DNA of 64,000 nt. It comes from Odontesthes bonariensis (lineage: Eukaryota; Chordata; Actinopteri; Atheriniformes; Atherinopsidae). This document shows positions 1-19,122 of this stretch, one piece after another. Position 1 is the first letter of the stretch; every line of letters begins with the position of its first letter. The stretch spans positions 23,966,248-24,030,247 of the forward strand of contig NC_134519.1 of NCBI RefSeq assembly GCF_027942865.1, read 5' to 3'. The notes under the pieces are model-generated. The model was not told the DNA's origin. It did not search any database and saw nothing but the letters and a program-made list of their open reading frames with translations. Both the position numbers and the translations under genes were made by a program.

Positions 1-430
1 GAAGTCTAAGTAATGTAGTTTCCATACAGGACCCAGTTCAGGGTGATAAGAATACCAAAAAAGCAGTGAAATGGCCCTGTTCTGTATTTTCACAAATCAG
101 AAAAAGGTTTCACAAATCCCAAACGAGGTTTTGATGAACCTATAGCCTCTTTAGAATAATTATATCAAGATTTGAGCTGTCTAAGTAATGTAGTTTCCAT
201 ACAGGACCCAGTTCAGGGTGATAAGAATACCAAAAAAGCAGTGAAATGGCCCTGTTCTGTATTTTCACAAATCAGAAAAAGGTGTCACAAATCCCAAACA
301 AGATTTTAATGAATCTACAACCTCTTTAGAATAATTCCATCCAGATTTGAGCAGTGTAACTTTTGTAGTTTCCATACAGGACCTTGTTTTGGTCGATCAA
401 AATGCAAAAAAGCAGTGAAATGGCCCTTTA
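1..430. repeat. 175-bp tandem repeat, about 2.4 copies, cut by the window edge
   Basis: The phrase GTCTAAGTAATGTAGTTTCC starts at 4 and again at 179, and a diverged version starts at 354, giving a constant period of 175 bp. Copies 1 and 2 are nearly identical over most of their length. Copy 3 keeps the first 75 bp or so (through 'cagtgaaatggccc') and then changes to unrelated sequence. The array may continue to the left of the window. No coding potential is evident; class unknown. Confidence 0.85.
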
Positions 431-636
431 TGCCCACCCCTTTAATGCGTGAATCGGATGCCAACTTCAGCGTCGTACAGGAAGTTGAATAACTTTTTAT
501 TTTTCGGTTAAAAAATAAGCATTTCTTGCATTTTGCGACTACGGAGGTCACCGTTTTCAGCTTCAAGCGTTCTGATAGATCATGTAAACTCTTAAAATGC
601 CAAAAATTAGGACTTTACGTATAACAACAACAAATC

Positions 637-1631
637 CTGCAGACTGCTAGCCTGGCTGACGCGTCCACAATCTCGATGAGATGGTGGTCTGGGAACTAGG
701 TGTGCATTTTCTCGTATTTGAGGCGTGGTTTACGAATGCCTAGAGCCGTTTATTGGGCGCTACGAATGTCTATCAAATGACGTCAGGTTCTTCCCATGCT
801 GCTTTGCGCGCGATTCATAGCCAATTGTATCACTTATACCAGATGACGACAGAAATTCGACGAGGAAGAAGAAAAAAAAAGGAAAATAAAAGTAAACTTG
901 CGCTCTAAGCTACTTAAATTTAACAAAGTAGGCCTATATGCTATATTATACATGAATTTTTATGTTATAGAGTTGTGAATTTATTTTAATAATGGAGAAA
1001 TTGAGCAGCCCTGCTTTGTTGTCTACAGTAGTAGATCAACCCTCATCTTACTTTGAAGCTCCCAGCTCCCAGAAGTGACGTCAACGAAGCTTTAGCAGCA
1101 GAAAAGCTATCAGGCTTGTGTTGATGATAATAATAAACTCCTGGACTATGTACAAACTTCCAAATGCATCGTTTTGTGAGTACAGACCATATTTGTACAA
1201 CTGTAGAAGTTTGGTGTCATGACATGTGATTCTAGTGTGGTAATTTTGGAGATACTGCCAGGGTCAGTTAGCGCTTGTACTAAGCTATTCGGGATAACTC
1301 GGTAACTCAGCTGATGTTCAGCCAATATCGGAAAAACTTCGGGTGGGCTACTTGGCTGGATATCACGGTTCAAATGACCCCAGGTTGAATCTACTCCGAA
1401 ACACTTTCTAAGGCTGCATTGAACGGTAACGTTGTGTCCGCTGTCATGTTGGATTAACGCTCTACAAGCTTCGGTGTAGCGCATAGACGTCATCGTCTTG
1501 CTGCCCCCCCGTTCTGTGATTGGTTCCCAAACTCTAGCAAAAATAAGGGCGGTGGTTTCCAGGCTGACTTTGCAGTGAGAATGAAATCGAGCGCAAAGCA
1601 GCATGGGAATTCCCAGGCTAGCAGACTGCAG
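637..1631. repeat. inverted-repeat-bounded element, class unknown
   Basis: A 19-bp stretch at 637-655 (CTGCAGACTGCTAGCCTGG) recurs in inverted form at 1613-1631 with one mismatch. A second block, TTCCCATGCTGCTTTGCGC at 791-809, recurs perfectly inverted at 1591-1609. The two ends therefore look like diverged sub-terminal inverted repeats of a roughly 1-kb DNA element or nested insertion. I see no transposase and cannot define a target-site duplication. Confidence 0.55.
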
Positions 1632-2059
1632 CTTTAATGGAGAAACTTTTCCAAACTCTGAACGGTGTTGGCGTGGCCAGGCGGTGAAAATCGTGTAATG
1701 GCGTTCGTCGTTTGAAAGCCTTATCATTATCGCAAGGTCATGAAACTTGGCACACACGTCCACCCTGACGACCTCGTACCTATGCAGAGGGTATCGTGCG
1801 TGTGGGCAGAACTGCGCGACAACGGCGTCCAGCGCATTCCCCGACCTGCGCACAGGCTCGGTCCCGCTCAAGGCTGCTTGCAGCTCTAAGTTAGACACAT
1901 AGATACAAACACTTGCTCTCACTTCCTCATATATTTGTGTTAATATTAATTGTTCTCTCTCTCAGTCAGAGCCTTTAAACACAGAAAACAGACCCCACCC
2001 AAGACGGACACTTCTCATGGCAATTTTCAAATTCTGAGACTGCACCGCTCACTCGCAGC
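1632..2059. other. intergenic, no supported gene
   Basis: This holds part of a 258-codon open frame on the minus strand (1146-1922) that also crosses the inverted-repeat element. The frame has no recognisable domain and no splice or conservation support, so it is not called as a gene. Confidence 0.5.
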
Positions 2060-2065
2060 GTCTCT

Positions 2066-2116
<51 letters not shown>

Positions 2117-2133
2117 GAGCCCACCCAGGGACG
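2060..2133 (+). tRNA. tRNA-Asn (anticodon GTT)
   Basis: This 74-nt sequence folds as a full cloverleaf. The acceptor stem GTCTCTG pairs with CAGGGAC (one G-U type pair), followed by discriminator G. The anticodon loop CTGTTAA sits between TTCGG and CCGAA, giving anticodon GTT (Asn). The B-box GGTTCGAGCCC and an A-box starting TGGCGCAATCGG are intact. A run of seven T at 2137-2143 is a plausible RNA polymerase III terminator. It appears to be a functional nuclear tRNA gene. Confidence 0.96.
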
Positions 2134-4400
2134 GAATGTTTTTTTCTCCCTACTTTCGTTATGCGTTAATGCTACAGAGAACAATGTAAATTCATGTGTT
2201 TCCTTGTATTATCATGACCAAGCAGCTGCAGTTTAAACATTAATATTACGTGGAATGTTTTGGTTATATAAACATCAACAATTTCTTTAGAACAAACTCT
2301 TTTTGAGTGTTGTCACTTCATAATAAAATATATTTTTTGGTTGGTTTTTGGCAACCCCACCAGTCCTGAGTAATCCATATGAAGGTCAGAATTATTATTA
2401 TTATTATTAGAAGAAATATTTGCTCCATCCAGTTAACTACATATTCAGCAGGTTCAAACATTGAAGAATGATAATAGAGAAAACAGCACCTAAAATCCCT
2501 ACATGTGAACCATTTGGATTTATCCTTTTTTATTTTGCACTTGTACTTGACAGCTCATGGAAGCAACAGATTCTTATTGTATTTGACATTGTCTTGAAAA
2601 AAAAGTAAAATATGTTATTTCTGGTGTCGACTTGCCTTCATCAATCCATAACTGAGCCTGTATTACACCTAATCATATTAGACAACATCACGTTACAGTG
2701 ACAGGGATGACGAAGATGACAGTGGAGATAAAGCTTATTCCCTCATCTCTCTCCCTACCTTTTTCCAAACTTGTTCTGCCCTTACTGCTGCCAGGCAACT
2801 CGCCAGTGAATGCCTGGCCTGACAGAAGATAACAAATAATTGCAGACTGATCAGTCTCAAATCTGACTGACATCCCTTCTTACTCAAGACACAAAGGTAA
2901 GAACAAAGGGCTGTTCTGGTTACATAGCATGCCCAACATTTGCACAATACTTTGTTGTTGGTGAAGCCACCAGCGAAATTGACCAAGCTTAAATGTAAAC
3001 CACAGTGCTGGCACAGTCAAAGCTGAATTCAAACAGATTATATTTACCAGCTTGCAAAAAATTATGCATAAATATATTTTCAGTTTATTTGCTATTGTGA
3101 TTTTTTTGCGATTTTTTTTAAAATCAAATTGTTTGTTAATATACAATTAGAATACCTTTAATGTAATATAATGTCATGTTCAAAAGCATCGTATGTGACG
3201 GGGCTGGTTTGACTCAAACCAACTATGCAAAAAAAAAAAAAAAGCACAGCATTAATAAAGTACGAATTAGCTGCCGCACACTAATGGGCTTTACCAGTTT
3301 GATGACTGACGCAGCCTTGATTAGGACCATGTTGTCATCAACAGCTCAGCTGTGTCAGCAGCTTTCCTGGTGTGTCCAGGAGAGAATTGGTTTCTTCATT
3401 ATAAGTTGCACTGTCTGTGCCGACAGTCAGTGAACAGCAAAATATTGAATGAAATTCTCTCCCTTTAATGATGTCGATGGGGGCTGATCAAATCAGAATC
3501 ACAGTGCAGTAAAATTGGTTACAAAAAGATCACATATTGTGTGATATCAGATACACCCTCGAACAAGAAGATGTTGTCAGCACTTGTGTGTGTGTGTGTG
3601 TCAGACTCCTGGTAATCTCAGCATAATCTGATAAGTAAACTTCAGCCTGGTTCACAATAAGTGTTTGTGACAACAGCATGCCCCAGTGTGGGCAGACACA
3701 CACACCACTTGAGATCCAGATGGACGGGTTTGAACGTGTTGCAGTTCCACTACGCGTGGGATTCAATTCAAGTGACCTCTTTGCCTGCCCTTTTATCCAA
3801 ATCAAAATTTCCAAGTGTTGCCCGGAGAACATGTGCCAGAGCATCAACTCAGAAACAACAAAGTATAACGCACAGTATTATCAGCATCCAACAAGTGTGG
3901 GAAAACCTAAATTATATATATGTAAAATATGTAAAAATTATGCTGCTGCCATGAGGCATTCTGTGAAAGAATAATCACCCAATTTTTCTAAAGAGGCAAC
4001 ATTTTGGCCCTAAAACCTTCATTAAAGTAACGTATTGCTACAGTGCTGTAAAGCTACTAAGTTAAAAAAAAAAAATTTACCCTCCAGCGTGTGTATTTTT
4101 CAACCTGAACTGGTGCTTCAAAACATCACAAAGTCACTGTAGTCCATGGCAGGGAAAATTAGCAAGCTACCCCTGTCCATGAATGTGTAACTTCTGGTTG
4201 TTCAGCAGATAAAATCCCCTTTTTCACACAAGCCATCATTGAAATATGTTGTCAAGGATAAATTAGCAGTCAGCTAGGAAACCTAACAAATTACAAACCA
4301 CAGGAATGCACAAGTGAACTGGTAACTGTGGAGAATGTCAAACCTGTTCTCTTTATGGACCCGGTCAGGTTATCCAGTTTGTTTTTTCTGTGCATTGCAG
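2134..4400. other. intergenic and presumed 5' region of pdc
   Basis: No coding exon is supported. There are a short ATT/TTA microsatellite near 2393-2409, an A-run near 3230-3243 and a short (GT)n near 3583-3600. The first pdc coding exon is preceded by a splice acceptor (…TTGCAG at 4395-4400), so at least one non-coding pdc exon must lie in this stretch or further left. I cannot place it. Confidence 0.5.
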
Positions 4401-4412
4401 GCCACTAGCAGG

Positions 4413-7267
4413 ATGTCTGGTGCCACTCAGGACGAAGAGGAGCTGCCTGTCACTCACACAGGTCAGAGATGCCAGTCAGACACACGTAGACGAGAGAAAA
4501 GTTAATGGTGCTGTATTTCTGCCATTTCGTAAGTCATAGTCTCGTTGACTTTCCACTGAATGAACCCCTAAAAATAAACTTCTGTTAGTTAAAACAACAT
4601 ATTTTTTTCTTCTTCATTCCTTTAAATGACACGTTGCACTCATTGACTCATTAACATGCAAATAAACCCCACTTCTATCTCCATTTCTAACGTGAAAGTA
4701 GCTGCTCACTCTTACCTATCGCTAACCAAATTACAACAAATGTCATCTTCAGGCACTCCAGAGATACAGTCCAATTCAAGCCAATTAAATTCCAAATCAT
4801 TAAATTCCAAATGAATCCAATTCATACTTGCAAATCCAGTTAAAAAACATAGCCCAGCCGAGGAAATCGACACATTGCACCAAAACTTCTCCTCAATCCA
4901 ATCCCCCATCCTGAGCGTGCACGAGGCGACTGTGGAAAGAAAAAAGCCTTCCTTTAACAGGAAGAAACCTCCATCAGAACCAGACTCAGGAAGAGTGGCC
5001 ATCTACCTCGACCAGCTGGGGTTTGAGAGGACAGGAAAGAGGGGACAGCAGACACCGTAACACCAGGCCAGGGACACCTGCTGAGAAACAGAAACACAAA
5101 TTAATGACAGCAATAACGTTATATGTAGATAGAGAAAAAAGAAAGCGGAGTGAGGAAAGGTGCAGCATATAGCATCATAACTATGAGATGTGTGCCTGCT
5201 TCCTGGACAGATACTGGCTATTGGCTCCACAAGAGGGGGGCCTGAAAACTGAAGACTCTGCCTCCCATTCTACTTTTAGAAACTCTTTTTTTGCCTTAAA
5301 TACTTACTCTAGAATATAAGAATAGCATATGCATGGACATCAGTTTATAAGGGGAGTCATTTTTATGTAAGCATGATGTGATAATCTTGTGACTATATGT
5401 GTTTCCAGGTCCAAAAGGGGTAATTAATGATTGGCGAAGGTTCAAGTTGGACAGTGTGGATCAGAATGTCCCTCAAAACAAAAGAGAGCTACTCAGACAA
5501 ATGTCCACTCCTCGAGAGGATGACAGTGGGAGAGCCAACAGAAAGGTACATAAAGCAAATAAACACAAATAAACCAATAGATTTAAGTAGAATAAAAGAC
5601 GAGGTAGCAATTTACCTTTCTTCCTCTCCAGATGAGTGTTCAGGAGTACGAGCTGATTCAAGAGGAGGATGAGCGTTGCTTGAAACGCTATAGAAAACAG
5701 TGTATGCAGGAAATGCACGAGCGCCTGAGCTTCGGTCCCAAGTTTGATACCGTCCACGAACTTGAGAGTGGAGAGGCCTTCCTGGAAGTGATAGAGAAGG
5801 AACATCGGTTAACCCTTGTGGTAGTCCACATCTACGAGCACGGTGTCAAAGGTCTGGATTATTTTCAAAGTGTTGATTTATAAAACCATGATTATTACAC
5901 TGTCTCACTGATTAGTTAGATATAATAACATATATCGATGTAATCCTACTACACACTGTCTGCTTATCTGTTCTTTGTCAGGTTGTGAGCAGCTGAACTC
6001 ATGCCTGGACTGTCTGGCTGCAGAGTACCCCACTGTCAAGTTCTGTCGCATCGATGCTGTGGAAACTGGCGCAGCTGAGCGCTTCTCCACTGAGGTTAGT
6101 AATCTCTTTGAAAGGAAAACTGAAATCATTAATATAATATTATTAAGAAGAATAGTTGAGATAACTACAGTGATTGTTAGGATATTGTAGTACTATCAGT
6201 GCAATTTTCTGTAGTGAGATAACACATTCTTATGACATCACATTGACTTATGTGAAATTAACTGTCTGTTGAACATGGACAGTATGGCATTACAGGTATT
6301 AAAAAAGCATCAGAATTTGAGTAAGAACACACAATATAATGATGTATTGCATCAACTGATCCTTTACCTGGATTACTGGTTGCCGACTCCTGCTGCCGTC
6401 ACACTCGAAACAGTTGGACATACAAACCGGACACCTTAATGATATGCCGTACTTTGAAAATTGTGTTGTGTGTCACGAAAATAATGCAGGTTTTGTGCTC
6501 TCCATCACAAATACAACATTTTCTGTTTCAGGACTATTTCACCACCTGACTTTATAAAAAACACAGAAGAGGTCCTAAACTGTCTATCCCGTTGATGGCT
6601 AAATTAGAAATACCTGGATCAATGTCAAAAGTTTGTCGCTTCTAAGTTTTGGCCATGCCCTGCCTTTGGCTAAACGTTCATGCAAATCTATCCACTTTTT
6701 CCCCAGTAATCCTTCTAACAAACAGCCCGACAAACTGTATCAACCACTTTTTGTAAAGAAATTGCATTGTTAAAGATGGATGGCATTTCCACCTCATAAG
6801 CAAACGTGAAAATATCACAAAATATCTGAGAAATAACTAGGTGACACTATTCATAGAATCTGCGTTGCAGTGATAGAGAGGCACGGTATCAGTTTTGCAT
6901 AAGTTTGGCATCAGCTACTAATCTCTGCCACTTAAAATCTGACACTAACAATTTTCATTTCAAATGCAAAAGTGAAAAGCGTGCTTTTGCCTTATTCTTT
7001 GTCTACTGTCACTATTAAAATGCACATTGTCAGACACAACCAAAAAGTACACTCTGATTCTTGTTACTGTCTTTCCAGGTTCTTCCTGCACTGCTGGTAT
7101 ACAAGGCTGGTGAATTACTGGGTAATTTCCTGGCTGTTGCTGCACGCTTCAGTGAAGAGTTCTTTGCAACGGATGTGGAGGCGTTTCTCAATGAATATGG
7201 CCTCTTACCTGAGAAGGAGTTCAGTGCATGTGCTGACGATGAAGAAGATGCTGGGGAGGTGGAATAA
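4413..7267 (+). CDS. pdc: phosducin
   Basis: Phosducin binds G-protein beta-gamma dimers (transducin in photoreceptors) and limits phototransduction signalling. The CDS joins 4413-4461, 5409-5545, 5632-5851, 5982-6094 and 7079-7267, giving 235 aa against about 246 in mammals. All junctions are GT-AG and in frame. The N-terminal helix [17 protein letters not shown] (about residues 15-31) is the G-beta-gamma contact region of the family. RKMS at residues 61-64 matches the mammalian PKA site (Ser73 there, Ser64 here). A thioredoxin-like C-terminal domain follows, with FGPKF, VVHIYE, CLAAEYP, VKFC and the closing [13 protein letters not shown], then an acidic tail. The start is set by the only in-frame ATG after an acceptor at 4400. 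Teleosts have more than one phosducin copy, and I cannot tell which paralogue this is. Phosducin-like proteins are less likely because of the photoreceptor-type N-terminus. Confidence 0.95.
4731..5240. repeat. high-copy teleost interspersed repeat in pdc intron 1
   Basis: On the minus strand, about 4990 down to 4890, the sequence reads GAGGTTTCTTCCTGTTAAAG followed by a TTTCCACAGTCGCC-like phrase. I recognise this as the core of a very abundant teleost repeat that often appears in fish transcripts. Boundaries are approximate; no class is assigned. Confidence 0.5.
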
Positions 7268-7602
7268 AAGAACAGGGAATGAGAAGGGGGATGACTAAGA
7301 GGGGCTGCAGAAGATGGAGGGATGGGTGGAAACAGAGAAAGAGGAAACAGTAAGAGGGGATACAACAGCAAAGGGGTAAACTGAAGACAGCTAAGGAGAG
7401 GAAGAGGTGGAGAAAGACGGGACAGTGTTTCGGTCAGAAAACATGCATCCAAATAAAGGAAACATATGCTCCGAACACACACAATAGCAGACATCCAGCA
7501 GCACATGTCGAATGTCAATTGTATTTAGAAGCAGCTAGGTGTAAACCTCAGTCTGTGAGGTCTGTGTTGAAATACTGCTTGGCGGTAATATCATAGCTCT
7601 CC

Positions 7603-7608
7603 AATAAA
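7603..7608 (+). terminator. candidate polyadenylation signal of pdc
   Basis: AATAAA lies 336 bp after the pdc stop codon and is followed by a T/G-rich stretch (ctctctctgtctgtg). It fits the 3' end of the pdc message. Confidence 0.6.
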
Positions 7609-8470
7609 AAATATTTATCAAAGTGCTCTCTCTGTCTGTGTAAAAGTGTAACAGTACATGGAGGTAATTTTTAAAGGGCAAAATGTCAACTGCAGTAACA
7701 GGCACATAATGCAAGCGCAGGGTTGTGTGATCACGTATACTAGGCCAACTTTAATTAGCATATTTTAAAGCCAGAGCGATTTCTTCATGAAAGGAAAAAA
7801 AAAGGATGTAAATCATTTTAAAAACACAAGTCCTCTTGAGACTTTACAGTCAGTCTTTACTGTGCTTCCCTTGTGTTTTCTTAATTGAGCTAAAATGATA
7901 ATAATGATAATGACACGTTAGCTACAGTTATTTAGTTAGAAAATAAAGCTTTATATCACTGGGACAATCATTTCAGTCCTCCATTAAGGACACGATAATG
8001 AGGCCAGAAATATTGTTCAGTGTGTAGCTCCCATAGTTCCAGCCTCTATTTGGATATTTAACTCGTCATTGAGGGGCAATTGAGTGTGTAAGTCCAAAGT
8101 TTTGTCTCCCAGGCTGCGACTTCCGACAATCTCATGGGCTGAAACCAACCTTTACAATTCCTATTGTTTCAGTATACAGATGGTAGTGTTATGTGAAAAT
8201 ATACCTACATTTTTGCTTACTATGTTTTTCACGTTATTTTCTCTGATTAAGTAAAGAAACCCTGCCTGTGAGTCATAATCTGGGACCAAAATATTAATTA
8301 ATGCCTCCATGTTTGGAGTCCACGCTCCGGTGTTGACAGCCTTCGCTGTGATGACAGCGGTGCAAGTTGGAAGCACCCGGATTCATTAGGTCGTGATTTG
8401 TACGTGGAATCCATCACATGTGATCCAGCTATAGAGTCTTTTAAAACCTGAAACCTTAAATTTCAAGAAA
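7609..8470. other. pdc-kifap3 intergenic region and kifap3 5' UTR/promoter side
   Basis: No exon is visible. The kifap3 initiator ATG follows at 8471. I see no TATA box close to it, and the true transcription start cannot be read. Confidence 0.5.
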
Positions 8471-16599
<8,129 letters not shown>

Positions 16600-18889
16600 A
16601 TGTGCACAAGTCTGCTCCCAGCTACGTATCCCGTCAACTTAAATTCATTCCCCATACACCATCCTGCATTGTCACTTATTCACTGCTCCAACCCCATCTT
16701 TCACAGCTGAATTTCTCTGGACTGGCTCAGACAGCGGTCGTACGGTCCGACACTAATCATACAGAGAAGACTGAGTCAGTGATACTGCAAGTTTAACTAG
16801 TTCTGCTTCCATGCAGTTACTCTTCATGTAGCTATTTCATTCATTTATTCACCATTATACTAAACAGACCAGTAGTTAAGTCTTCCTTGCCACAAGCGTC
16901 TTACGGTCAACAAATAATATAGTAAAAAGAGAAAGAACAAAAAAAAGGGACTTTTCTGGAAATACATGTTGATAGGTTTTGGATGTTTTTTACTCTGTAA
17001 TGATTTTTATTTATTGTTACTTCAAATCCACAGAGAAAAGCAACCTCATCCCATTGTTGAGGGTTTCAGATCCAATTGTTTGGTTCCTTTGGCACTATGT
17101 CAGCATGTCTTTGCAATCTCATTAAGATGCACTAAATTCTCCATAAGTTTGTGTCTGTGTAAGTGAAATTGGCACTTTTTTTTTCACAGGCTGGGCTGCC
17201 TTCACACTGGCAGGCTAATCTGGGTCAGGTTGAATCTGTATTGCTCGCAGTGCTACTTATCTGCTGGTAGTGTGGTCCCAGATTTGGTTGTGATATGCTG
17301 ATAGTAACTTGTGTAGTCACAAGCCTGCAGCAGCGATGAATAGCAAGTCTTTAGTGAAATCTTTGCTCTCTTTGATGTATGACCAGATTTCTCCTTAAAG
17401 GTTGATGGGGTAAAAGAACTCCCAAAGGCATGCAAATTTAAGTTCGAAACCACTGGAAAAAGTGATGGAGTGCACATCTAAAAGTTGAATCACAGAAGGA
17501 TGCCTTTAGCCAGCACATGACTTTAGCCTTTCTCTGCAACATACATAATGAATGACTTGGCCAAGATTCTCTTGTAAACAAGATTTTATACCTCAGAGAT
17601 TCTACTTTTCTCGGTCAAAGGTTGAATTAACATAGTAAGACCACAGCAGTATTGCATCGATCTCGTGAATATAGAAACGGATTCCCTGTCTCTGCAGAGG
17701 AGCTTGGACACCTGTGTCGGGATGAAATCATGTTTTTTTTTCACCTGCCACCATACGGCCCTCATTAAACCGCACTGTAACGCAGTATACATAGGAGGCT
17801 TCATCCAGTCGGCCTGGATCGACTTGGAAGTCTGTGGCAGCTGTTGGAGTCGCCCCAGCAGCAGATTCCAGGAATAAAATTGTATTCCTCAGCTAAACTA
17901 CATGTAAGGAGATTCACACTGACAAAAGTTATATACTGTATTACTGTTAGGCACGTTTTGCACATATGGTTTTAATCCAATGCATGTTATGGTTATATTT
18001 TTTTTCTTCTTCTTATGAGAAAACATTAATTTATGTACATTACTGTGTTGTTGTTTTTTTTTTTTTTAAAAAAACAGCTCTCATTTTTGCTTGTCAAGAT
18101 GGTGTAAATAGAAGCAAGTAGTGGATTAGTAATGCTCTCCATCCCTCTTACTGTCATTTGTCCTCAGGTTCTTTAATAAAAAAGAATCTCACATTTAATT
18201 TAATGACTCTTACGTGTTTTTGTTCGCACTTCCGTCAGGGGATTTATGGACGCCATGTTTATGGATGCCTTTGTTTCCATACAAGGCACCGTCTGTACTT
18301 TCTGAGATGGTTGTTTTTATCACGTTTCTTTTTTGTGGAACCTTCAGAAAATGACTGATCGCCTTTCTTTGGCCCTGCTGTTTTTATAGAATAATAATCT
18401 TCATCAAGACTTACTCATACCGTATGACGAACATCTGACACCAAGGATGTCAAAATGCATTGGGAAAAAAACCAAGGAAGTAAACGGGGTAACTTAATAT
18501 CACTAATAAACTTTTTCTTTTTTCTTTTCTAACTTGGGCCTTTCTTTTACCCGTGCTTTAATTAATGCATTGTACTTTATCATGGTTGAGTAACGTGAAA
18601 ATACAGGAAGCTTTAAAGGGTGACCGGCTCACATGTTAGAGCTTATAGATGACACATGATGCACTACAAAATGTTCAGGATGGAACTTGTGCTCCTTGAA
18701 AGCAAATATTCAGCCATAAAAGAAAGACTTTAGACAAGAACTGCTTGGACAACAGGGCGCAGTGAGCTGAACATCAGAGTTTTACGAGGCGATAATGTCT
18801 GGGTCTAGATTCCTCAGCTGGTGGTCTCGTCCCAGAGTGGCCAAGAAATACATTTAAGCTGCTTTAAGACAAAAACATGTTCAACATTT
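16600..18889. other. convergent 3' UTR region of kifap3 and niban1
   Basis: This is the tail-to-tail interval between the kifap3 stop (16599) and the niban1 polyadenylation signal. No coding exon is visible. Forward AATAAA hexamers at 17873-17878, near 18175 and near 18504 are candidate kifap3 cleavage signals, so the kifap3 3' UTR may be 1.3-1.9 kb long. T-rich runs near 18050-18070 may relate to 3' end formation. Confidence 0.55.
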
Positions 18890-18895
18890 TTTATT
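18890..18895 (-). terminator. candidate polyadenylation signal of niban1
   Basis: TTTATT on the + strand reads AATAAA on the minus strand, about 230 bp beyond the niban1 stop codon. It is the nearest good hexamer. Confidence 0.6.
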
Positions 18896-19122
18896 TGGTC
18901 ATTGAATCAATTTAACTGTTAAAAAAAATGCATTTAGGTGAACTTCACTTGTATTTGTATGACTGATTTAAAAAGAAATGCTTGTTACAGAATGAAAACC
19001 ACTTTCTGTCTGGATTCAGCCCTTGTCTCCTCTCTGCACCATTTTGTAAGAATCTGTGATGTTTAATGTGTATTTGACTGGGTGATCCATCAAGGCCTGC
19101 GGTTGTCATGGCGGCGTTTATG

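Noticed and set aside
1146-1922. 258-codon open frame on the minus strand
   Set aside because: No recognisable domain, no splice support, and it overlaps an inverted-repeat element; kept only as a weak observation.
1950-2189. 79-codon open frame on the + strand
   Set aside because: It runs straight through the tRNA-Asn gene, so it is a chance frame.
7030-7518. 162-codon minus-strand frame opposite the last pdc exon
   Set aside because: It is the antisense shadow of the pdc exon and its purine-rich 3' UTR.
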